A stretch of 64,000 bases of DNA from positions 48,870 through 112,869 of the forward strand of contig CAJNOI010000084.1 of the NCBI GenBank assembly GCA_905250115.1, read 5' to 3'. A program made the translations under genes and the position numbers. The notes under the pieces were generated by a model. The model saw only the letters and a list, made by a program, of their open reading frames with translations, had not been told where the DNA came from and did no database searches. This document shows positions 55,266-64,000 of the stretch, piece by piece; positions within the stretch are counted from its first letter, which is position 1, and every line of letters begins with the position of its first letter. This DNA is from Adineta steineri (lineage: Eukaryota; Rotifera; Eurotatoria; Adinetida; Adinetidae).

Positions 55266-58200
55266 TTATGTTTGACTGAGTGATTGAGTTCGTGGTAAAT
55301 TTAAAGATAAATCTGGTATTGAATTACTTGCAGATCGTTCAGATCGTCGTAGATCTGGTATAATTGAAGGTGATTCAGATACTGATGCAAGACGATATGG
55401 TGTTGTTTGTGGTATTTTCTGAACAACAGGTATTGCCCATCTAACTTGATGTTCACGATTAAATTCAGGATTAGGAACGATCCTGGAAGGTGTTATTCGT
55501 GTTGTTGGGGGTTGTAAATGATTCATAGACACTGGTTCTGTTCGAAATCGTTGTGTATTACGTCGTTTTATTAATTCCTGTGGACGAGGTTGTACACCTC
55601 TTGCTAATACTGGTAATACTCGACTGTTTGTTGGATTTTCTGACTGTAAGACAAAATTACGAATTAAAAAATAATGAAATATCTAAAATTTTACTTTGAG
55701 TTGTATTGGTTGGACAGATGTAATATCAACATTTCGATTTGATACATTTGCTAATTGAATAAAGAACAAAAAATAGGTCAGAAATAATGAACACTCATGT
55801 TTTTACTTTCTCTAGATAGACGTCGTTCAGGCGGCGGTGATGCTTTCGGTGCATTAGTATTAGTTGGAAAATATAATGAATGATTTGATTCCGTTCGTTT
55901 CACTCTAGGTGGACTTTGAGATTGAAGTTCATAAAGTGAATGACGTTGAGCATTAACTGAATTATTATATAAAAAAGATTTGTTTTGATTAAAAATAAAA
56001 GAATTTTTTATTAAATACAAACATTCATCTTTTAATGTACGAGTTTTTGCTGGTTTACTACGAAATCGACCTTCATTTGTGATAGCAACAACTTCCATTG
56101 TATATGCTGTATCTGATTTAAGCATTGTTGCATGAAATTCTTGAGCTTGACCTGAATATATAGGTATATCTTGTCGATTACAATAAAGTTCATAACGAGT
56201 AAAACGACCAGCTATAACTTCTGGTGGTTGCCATTTAATATGTATTTCACGTCGACCTATTACGGAAAATGTGGGTGGTGCTGGATTTGAATCACCTATA
56301 ATAAGAATAAAGCAAAAATATCATTTTCTATCACAATAGTTTAATTAGAAACCTACCTGTTGAAGCAGTTACTACATTGATTGATGCTCGTGGTCCATTG
56401 CCTTTACTAGTTACTACACATACATCAATTTTATATGTTGTACTAGCTGATAATGAACCAATGGTTATCACACATTCAGTTGTACGTTCATGTTCAACAT
56501 CATCTAAATAGATTTCTTTTCATTTATTCATAAAATAGTTTTAAAACTTACTTAAATATGTTTGATAACCTTTTACTAAATTACATGCAGAAAGATCTGG
56601 TGAGTCCCAAGAAACACGAACTGCTGTCATTGTTGCTCGTTCAACATGAAGATTATTAACAGGTGGAGGTACTGAACGTATAAAATCAGTTATTTTTATC
56701 ATTTCCAAGTTAACTTACATTCATCATCTGTATGAAATATCGTAGGATCACTACGAATATTTTCACCTTGAGGTGTAATATATTGAATTTGTACATTGTA
56801 ATTTGTATTTGGCTGCAAATCTTTTAAACTATAATTTGTGGTATTTGTTACACCAATTGATTGATTATCTGTAAAATTTAAAAATCGATGTAATTAAATG
56901 AATAGATTTTAGATTAGAAAATAGATCTATTCCATTCGAAAGTATATAAATCATTTCTCTGATCTCTTATAGGAAAAAATAATCTTGACGTTATACGTTC
57001 TTCATTATTGTAGATATCTTACTGAGAATAATTCGAAATTGTAATGCAGCATCATCCCAACTATTTACATTTATATCCCATGAAATCTCAGCAGATGTAT
57101 TTCGACATTCTGATTAAATTAAAAAATGAAAATTATTATTTAGAAATTGAATATATTTTTTCTTACCATCAATTTTTGGTCGATTAGGTTTTATATTTCT
57201 ATGTAATAAATACCAAAGACCTCTTGCTTCTTCTTGAATATCTTGATATTTATTCCATTTATCTCGTATTTGTTTTAATTTATCGATTATAGTTTTTGAA
57301 CGAAGTATATGTTCACTTGCTCCATCATGTCCTGCAATTGTTCTGAGACACCTATTAAGAAATTCTATGTTTTTATCTTATAAAAAATTAAAAATTTCAA
57401 TTTTACATTAAAGCAAACCAAACAGTTTCATGTTCAATTGATATTAATAATGTTTCAATAGCTAAAATAATTCGATGAAAAGTTGGTAAATATTGTAGAC
57501 ATAATTGAAAACCAAATTGTGTTGTACATAAACAACTTAATGCATAACAAGCATTTTTATTTACACCTTTTTCTTCATTAACTTCAAGCATCAATAATAA
57601 TGCATCAAACTTTTTTAAATTAAAAGTCAATAATAGTTTTTTTTGTAAATTAAACTTACAATTTTATATTGTCCACAATCAGAAATTAATGTTTTTTTTC
57701 CATCATCTCCTTCTATTAAACGTCCTATAGCAAAAGCAGCATTTGTTGAACGACCTGGATCACTAATATCAAGTGCTGATAAAATTTGATTTAGAATTTC
57801 TCGATGTTTAGAATGTGTTAATATTATTTTGCAACCAATTTCCTCAACAGTGATTCTAAATAAATAAGATTGTTTGAATAAAATCTTTTTTCTTTCATTT
57901 CTAACCTAGCTAATATTAATCCAACATTACTAGCAATCCAAGAATTAGTAGAAGATAATAATGATGATGTATTTATAATCAACTGGTTAATACAAGTATG
58001 ATTTAATAATAAATCACGTCCCTCTTTTGAACCGCACTGAAAGATAGAATAAAAATTGAATTCTATTCATTGTTAGAAATGAAAGCGAGAAAAAAAAATC
58101 TGTGACAGTTCTTAGTTTTTAGTCAATGAAAAGAAATTTTTCAATGTTTTTTTTTGTTTTTTAGCTCAAATTGTCACAGATTTATAGTGTGAAACGTACA

Positions 58201-58720
58201 TACTATAGTACCAAGTGTTCCTGCAGCATTCAATACACATTCCGAATCGGAATGAGTTAATAATTTGCATAATACTTGTACAATATCAACAGTGTTTGAT
58301 GTTCGATTTCTGGAAAAGGCAGTGAAGAAATGTGTTAATCCTAGTTCTGTTCCAACTGTACTACCCATAATATAAGCACTATTACCACAGATACTAGAGT
58401 AAAATATATAAACGTATATTTATATAAAAGAATTTTTCTTACCGATCGTCTTCATTTAATAACAATTGTGCAATAGAACGAAGAATATCATTTACAGTTT
58501 GTTCGTTAAGAAATTTTTCTATAGTCCTATGTGAATCACGTCTTAAATCATCAACAAAATATTCTAGTGCATGACGAATATTTCTACTCATAGAATTGCT
58601 TGTTGAATTTAAATTATTATTAATTCCATGGTTTATATCTGATTTCTCTTCATTTGATACAAAACGTAGAAAATAATTTTTACGATCAAAATAAAATTTA
58701 TTATTATCTACATTCGCCAT
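55266..58720 (-). CDS. Helical-repeat (ARM-like) plus fibronectin type III protein
   Basis: Fourteen exons give 847 residues: 58443-58720, 58204-58393, 57906-58036, 57660-57855, 57407-57609, 57167-57351, 57023-57109, 56719-56868, 56552-56671, 56357-56503, 56023-56295, 55807-55956, 55695-55750 and 55266-55643. Residues ~50-390 are helical repeats of armadillo/HEAT style (V-L-N-A-A-G-T-L-G-T-I, N-K-N-A-C-Y-A-L-S-C-L). From ~395 to ~655 are about three fibronectin III domains, with the buried Trp and a Tyr in Y-x-V-x-I-Q-Y, Y-K-I-D-V-C-V-V-T and Y-T-M-E-V-V-A-I-T-N-E-G-R. The tail is basic and disordered. No signal peptide or membrane segment is seen, so these are intracellular FN3 domains. I do not recognise an orthologue. 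The exon 12 donor could be 12 bases further on. Confidence 0.8.
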
Positions 58721-59016
58721 ATGTTGAAGTCTGAGTATCGAAATAAGAAAATGTTGTTTATTTCTTCTGTTGCGTCTCTCGATTCTTATCAGTACTTCAA
58801 ATGAAAAAGGAAAAAAAGAAAAAAAAAATGAAGAAATAGTCACAATGACGATGAAGGTGTGCGTTTTGTGTGAACATGTATTTTTTTTCTATGTTATTGA
58901 AGTGTATTTATTATTCGAAGAAAGTTAAAGAATAAAAAAAAGAAAATGAATAATGAAAGACAAGTGATTTATAAGTTAAGTTTTTTCTTTTCTGTTTGCC
59001 AATCAAATCAAACAGT

Positions 59017-60895
59017 TCAGTAATCAAAGTGAAGTCGTTCTTGGCAGACTTGATCAACGGCTTGGTTAATAGTAAAATCATATAAACCAATTTCACATAA
59101 ATTAGCCATGATGTAGAGTTTGTTAAGTACATATTCATTCTAAAAAAAACATATTAGAAAGAATTTTAACTTTTTTTTAAAAGAATAACTAACTGGAAGA
59201 TCGAAACATTTTTCCTGGACACGTTGTGTAACTGATTTATAACATGCATGTTGTGTAAGTGGCATATGTTTTTCAGTTACCATTGCGAAATAATCACCAC
59301 GATTCATTGATAAAGCTTTTGCTGCGATTTGTTGAATATGATTTGCAATTGTAGCTTTATCCTAAAAGTAATCATCAATTGTATTGAATTATTGGTTAAA
59401 TATATTTCTAATACATACGTTAAGTAATTGAACAAGTTCACGTTCTAAGTTTTCTTTTTCAATTGAATTTTCTTTGGCTTCAGCTAAACGACGTGTAACA
59501 ATTGCAACACGAACATCTTCAGTAGCTACAGCATCACGCTAGAAATAATTCATAAAAAAAATTTAGAATTTCCTGGATAAATTTCGAATTAATTCGTACA
59601 CGAAGCATTTCATTGTATTTCTCTTTAAGGATGTTACGTTGTGGTTTATTTGAATTGCTGCTTGCACCTTGGAATTGACCAACGGTATCAGCTTTACCTA
59701 AAGCCTAAACGAATAAAATAGAGACGAAATATTTTATAAATTATTTCTCTTACAAGATCACCATATTGCATAACATGACTTGTATTTGTTTTCTTTTGTG
59801 TAATTTGAAATTGTTGAAATAATGTTTCTGTGTCAATTTTTTCAACATCGGAATCTTCCATCCAAACAACTGAATAAACATCACCTAAATATGTTTGTCG
59901 TTTAGCATCATAATAACAAGCATATGATGATTCTTCAGCATTTGATGCTGTTGTTCCATATACATTGATATTGTTTGGAAGAATATTTTCAAGCATTGAA
60001 CCTGATTCACATGCTTCGATATAGATAACCATCTGTAGTAAAAGAAAAATCGAGATAAAATATTTGGAAATTTTTTACTAACTTGTTTGTATTTATTTTG
60101 GCTATGCATTTTCATGATGGTTGAATTTAAATCTGTGGCATAGAGCTATATGTATATTAAAATAGAATCGTTAGTTTTAGAAAAAAAATGTATACGTACA
60201 ACACCGGTTGGAAAAGCAACGAGGCCTATAATGAAGAAAATAATAAAATAGAATGAATTTTTTGAATAAATCATTGAACTTACCAACAGCACCATGATCA
60301 GTATAAAAGATGAAGACATTATCATCTGGACCACTAAAATAAATAATTGTTAAGACTTTTTTAATGAATTTTTGATTGAAATATAGATTCTTACCTTTCT
60401 AAGACTTTACCACTGCCAATACCATTCATGGCTTCTTTGTTTCCAAGTAAAACATTGATGAAATTCTTTGGTGTTACATCCTATATAGAAATAAAATGAA
60501 TATTTTACTATTGAAAACCGTAAATATATCATGATCATACTGCGCCGGTATAATCTTTTGGTACACCATGGTAAACATCTTCTCCATCTGGATGATTAAT
60601 AATAACACCTTTTGTTGGATTTCTTAAAAACAAAATTTGTAAAATGCGTTTTTTTATATATGCACTTAACGTACTGTGTATTTTGAGCAATGTCATCGTA
60701 CATCATAACAATGATGTTGGAGTCTGGGATGCCATTTTTATGTAAAATTTGATAGGCATGACAAGCATCAGCTTGATGACGATAATTGTAATAACCATTG
60801 GAACCAGCAACAACCACGGCCCAATTAGCTGCTGAAGTACAACTAATTCCAAATAAAACAAGACTTGCAACGAGAAGAACGAATTGTCGTTGCAT
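59017..60895 (-). CDS. LGMN: Legumain (asparaginyl endopeptidase, peptidase family C13)
   Basis: Eleven exons give 440 residues (human legumain has 433): 60675-60895, 60541-60622, 60395-60480, 60284-60333, 60200-60225, 60083-60145, 59754-60032, 59600-59704, 59419-59538, 59194-59361 and 59017-59139. A signal peptide covers residues ~1-23, followed by [20 protein letters not shown]. The catalytic His is in Y-T-D-H-G-A (~143) and the catalytic Cys in I-E-A-C-E-S-G-S (~184). Legumain cuts after Asn in lysosomes and is made as a pro-enzyme whose C-terminal prodomain is removed. The C-terminal part with C-Y-K-S-V and N-L-C-E-I-G matches that prodomain. Exon 5 is only 26 bases. All family landmarks are intact, so it should be active. 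Confidence 0.97.
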
Positions 60896-61556
60896 TGTAT
60901 AGGTGTAAGCAAGTGTTGACACAATAAAAATAAAAACAACCAAATGAAGACAAAAGAACTTGGAGGCAGTTGAATTTATCTGCCTAAACACGGACTATAA
61001 GATACGACTAAAGATGAATCGTCATTGATGATATTGCACCACCTGTGCGTATTTTTAGTCCTAAAAAAAATAAAACACACGTTTATTATCAACACAACAT
61101 CGAGCAAAACAATGTCGAATGAGGCATGTGACTCCGCACACATGGAGGGAGAGAGAGAGAACGAGCATAAATTTTGTTTGAAGTGCATAGAACAGAACAA
61201 AAATATATATATATATTTATATTAACTTGGTCATCATTGACGAATTTTGACCGATATATATTCTAAGTGGTGTTAATGTATAAAAAATCTTGATAAGATA
61301 AAACATTGTCAAAATATGATTTTATGAAGTAAAATTCTTTCACATTCATTTTTCATTTACAAACTCTTCGAATTAATTATAGTAGAAATATGCATTGTAA
61401 TTTAAGATAACACTTCTGAAATGATAAATTTGTTTGTTAGTTTTACTTATCAATCTTTATTTTGTTATTCATGTCTCAAGGTTATTTTTAGAGATTAATG
61501 TATAATTTATCCTTAAGAAATTTAAAAAGAAGAACGTAAAATGTCAGTTTAGTGCG
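60896..61556. other. Intergenic spacer upstream of legumain
   Basis: 661 bases holding the legumain promoter and the 3' flank of the ubiquitin-like gene. A short GA repeat lies at about 61146-61162 and a TA run at about 61203-61217. No coding exon recognised. Confidence 0.55.
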
Positions 61557-61805
61557 TTATAATTCTTTACGACCAATAACACGAATCGCACAAGCATTCG
61601 TTATACCATATCGTCTTAATTTTTCTTGTTGATTTTCATGTAAATCTTGTCCCTTAAATATAATACGTTGATTTTTTATTGGAATAATAAATTGTTTTTC
61701 TATTTGTCGTTGAAGATCTTCAACAGTTGGATCAGGAGAATTTGTTGTTAAAATCATCTCATATATATCACCACCATGATAAACTTGAAATTTAATAGAA
61801 AGCAT
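61557..61805 (-). CDS. Small ubiquitin-like domain protein
   Basis: Single exon, 82 residues from ATG 61805. The whole protein is one ubiquitin-like fold: I-K-F-Q-V, then T-V-E-D-L-Q-R-Q-I-E-K-Q, the central Q-R-I-I-F-K-G-Q-D-L (compare ubiquitin Q-R-L-I-F-A-G-K-Q-L), and a last strand A-I-R-V-I. It ends G-R-K-E-L with no di-glycine, so it should not be conjugated to targets. Such domains usually act as binding modules at the start of longer proteins (for example BAG1), but no further exon was found. It may be a stand-alone binder or a remnant. Confidence 0.75.
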   Translation of the reverse strand: MLSIKFQVYHGGDIYEMILTTNSPDPTVEDLQRQIEKQFIIPIKNQRIIFKGQDLHENQQEKLRRYGITNACAIRVIGRKEL

Positions 61806-62199
61806 TTGTTTAATTGCAAAGATCAGTGATTCAATTGAAAAATTTCCTACAAAATCTTCTTGTTTTCTAACCTTGTCTGTCGTTGTTTAACTATTTTCTT
61901 TTTGTTTTAAATGAATTTCTGCATGTTTCTATTTGCTTTTTAAAATAATACAAAAGCGTAGCCATACATAAATTTGTTTTAACACGATCAACATTTCAAA
62001 AAAAAATGTCTTTTCAGTTTATTTACAAACTCAATTCGAATACATAACACAAACACCGAGAATTAAAAAAAAATATATAATATATATTTATTCCAAAATA
62101 CATAAACTCTTATTTCTTATTTTTTTTTATATAATTGAGCAACAAATAAAAGAAAAAAAAATGGCACTGTACTAGATAGGAAAAAAAAGCAGAAAATAA
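61806..62199. other. Intergenic spacer
   Basis: 394 bases, very AT-rich, between the ubiquitin-like gene start and the stop of the next - strand gene. It should contain that gene's 3' UTR and polyadenylation signal. Nothing else recognised. Confidence 0.5.
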
Positions 62200-64000
62200 T
62201 TATAGAACAAATGGTGGTGTTTGATCTTCTATTTTTGCTCTATTTGCCGATTGTACAATACGATCACGACGTTGTGTTTGATGAAAATCAATGTCTGTAT
62301 AAAGTTTTGTTGATGATTGTTCTGAACTTTCACGTTCTTTTTCATCACAATCATTTATTTCATCATCATTATTATCATCCAAATTCATTATCTGTTGTTG
62401 TTGTTGTTGTTGTTCATTAGTATCAGGGTTTTCATTATTTACATGTGATGGTATAAGTAAATCAACATAATCTAACGAATTTTCGGATGTTGGTAAAGGA
62501 GTATTTAAAGTATTAATAGATGTTGATGGTGTTGAATTCTTTTGTGGTAATGGTTCAACTAATGCATATGGATCATTAGAAGAAGTTTCTTGTTCATCGA
62601 TATGTGATAATTGTGGACGTGATATTGATGATGTTAAATTAAATGATGAAAGTCGTGATAAATTTGTTTGAATTGTTTCATCATTCCTTACTGCTGGTAA
62701 TCCAAGTAGATATGTTGTTGCTTGATCATGAATATGATCTTCAAAAAATATAATCGAACCATGAGGAGTTCGAATTGAACCGGAAGTTGTGTCACCATTA
62801 TTATTTGTTGAAACAGATAATGTAGGATATATATGTGCATTTGATGAGGATAGAACACTATCGAATGGATAAACAGTTGAACCTTGTTGTTGAGGCATAG
62901 ACATAAGACTTAGATCAGAATTAAGACGACGATCAAGAGCTGAACCTTCTAATATTGGACTTGTTGGGCGTTCTGTTTGATCATTTGGTATTATATCGTT
63001 TTTATTGAATGTAACAATACCATAGGAAAGAAATAATGATTGTTGAGAATTGGATACGGAATTGACTTGAGGAATAGAACTGAAATTAACAAGAAAAAAA
63101 TAAGATCGATTGAAATTCAAGAGAATCAACAAACCTCGAACTATTTGGAGAAGATGTTATTAAATCGGATGTTGTAGCTAGAGAAAATAGATCTTGATTA
63201 GAATTCTAATAAAATAGATATTATTATTATTATTACCATAAGTATTACTCATTGATGGACCATTTAATTGTGTTTTAAATGGTTGCATCACACTAGCAGG
63301 TGAAGTAAATGAACGTTGACCAATAGGAAAAAGAGTTTTTTCTAAAAATTATTCAAGACGTATTACAATATTAGAATTTTTTATGTTTAATTTCTTACCA
63401 TCAGCAATAAGATGAACGGAATTACCAACTATAATTGCTGAGCGAACACAAGGCGATAAACTTATTGTGGCTAAAAGAAAAGAATATATTACATTTCGTT
63501 TTTAGATAACTTAGTAATAGAACTAAATTGATTTTATAACTATCAGTGGCGGATTTAGGGTTGGGCGATGAGGGCAGTCCCCTCCGTTCAGAAATTTTTT
63601 TAGATTTTTTACAGCAAAAATAGGTTCACGCTACTTCGGCTGGACTCAAAAATAGTTTTCAGCTGAAATCGCCCCTCTCTTCCAAAATCCTAGATCCGCC
63701 ACTGACAACTATTGAATACCATTTAATTATCAAAAGACATATATGACTTACTATTAACACCAATCTCTGCAGTTGCTGTTGTTTCTTTACCAATAATTTC
63801 ATCTTCAATTTTTTCTTCTAGATTTGAATCTGTTCTATGAATAGTTGGTCCCATATCAATATATGTTCCCATTGTAGTATCTTGTTTAGTTGTCGATGGT
63901 GATGTTAATGTTGTTTCACCAATTTCTTTTGGTATTATTGCCGGAATATTTGATGTTAATTCATTTTTCTTCTGAGATTCAGGTAGAATAATTTGATGTT
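62200..64000 (-). CDS. Phosphotyrosine docking/adaptor protein, IRS- or GAB-like (5' part beyond window)
   Basis: Visible exons are 63752-64000 (open at the window edge), 63399-63470, 63237-63341, 63135-63177 and 62200-63079. The visible protein is disordered, rich in Ser, Thr, Asn and Gln, with a poly-Gln run (about 62394-62415). It carries tyrosine motifs of SH2-binding type: T-Y-I-D-M-G-P (Y-x-x-M, the PI3-kinase p85 type), D-P-Y-A-L-V-E-P, L-D-Y-V-D-L-L and, near the C-terminus, L-Y-T-D-I-D-F-H-Q-T. That spread is typical of insulin-receptor-substrate or GAB/DOS docking proteins, whose PH or PTB domains are N-terminal and would lie past 64000. The assignment is inferred from motifs only. 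Confidence 0.6.
62394..62415. repeat. (TTG)n tract coding for poly-Gln
   Basis: Run of about seven TTG units on the + strand, read as CAA (Gln) codons in the docking-protein gene. Likely length-variable. Confidence 0.85.
63544..63704. mobile_element. 161-bp MITE, CAGTGGCGGAT family, copy 2
   Basis: The left end CAGTGGCGGATTTAGG and the reverse complement of the right end, CAGTGGCGGATCTAGG, match at 15 of 16 bases. Flanks ataactat (63536-63543) and acaactat (63705-63712) are an 8-base duplication with one change. It lies in an intron of the docking-protein gene. The interior shares long blocks with copy 1 at 51419-51600, so both come from one family. Confidence 0.9.

Overview
The window looks like nuclear DNA of a small invertebrate, most likely a bdelloid rotifer. 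It is AT-rich. Genes are packed on both strands and split by many short introns, mostly 45-70 bases with GT/AG ends. Most proteins have clear animal orthologues. One gene joins an ADP-ribosyltransferase domain to tetratricopeptide repeats, a combination typical of bdelloids. No bacterial-type operon, CRISPR array or rRNA was seen, and no tRNA was recognised by eye. I rebuilt gene models by hand from splice sites, reading phase and family similarity. Every complete spliced CDS below has a length divisible by three.

Layout. 1-5993 (-): TPR protein like TTC6, cut by the window edge. 8786-11110 (+): winged-helix protein related to Egalitarian. 12633-14466 (-): two-PDZ protein. 14806-16029 (-): roadblock dynein light chain with an extra tail. 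16307-20428 (+): KRI1, with an unknown gene (18948-19854, -) inside its last intron. 21061-24267 (+): MED26. 24527-27785 (-): F-box/LRR gene, with a TMEM267 homologue (25861-26472, -) inside its first intron. 28091-29422 (+): VWA protein. 29528-30705 (-): Nudix hydrolase. 30829-32997 (-): second F-box/LRR gene. 33463-38049 (-): CSTF3. 38213-39345 (-): MFF-like protein. 39504-43638 (-): dymeclin. 45112-47576 (+): ADP-ribosyltransferase-TPR. 49377-50676 (+): unknown. 50765-54986 (-): tectonin-propeller protein. 55266-58720 (-): helical-repeat/fibronectin III protein. 59017-60895 (-): legumain. 61557-61805 (-): ubiquitin-like protein. 62200-64000 (-): phosphotyrosine docking protein, cut by the window edge.

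Most genes are housekeeping and independent: mRNA 3'-end processing, Mediator, ribosome assembly, Golgi and mitochondrial shape, lysosomal proteolysis and dynein transport. The less ordinary content is of three kinds. First, four small non-autonomous DNA elements of hAT type have inverted ends and 8-base target duplications (23013-23104, 44401-44828, 51419-51600, 63544-63704). Second, three fold-back repeats lie at 35608-36248, 38878-39240 and 48703-48885. Third, several proteins have unusual architectures: ADP-ribosyltransferase-TPR and Nudix proteins that both begin with an unassigned alpha/beta region, an Egalitarian-like protein without its nuclease domain, and a roadblock subunit extended by about 60 residues. 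I found no clear multi-gene novel system; the strongest leads are these elements and architectures.
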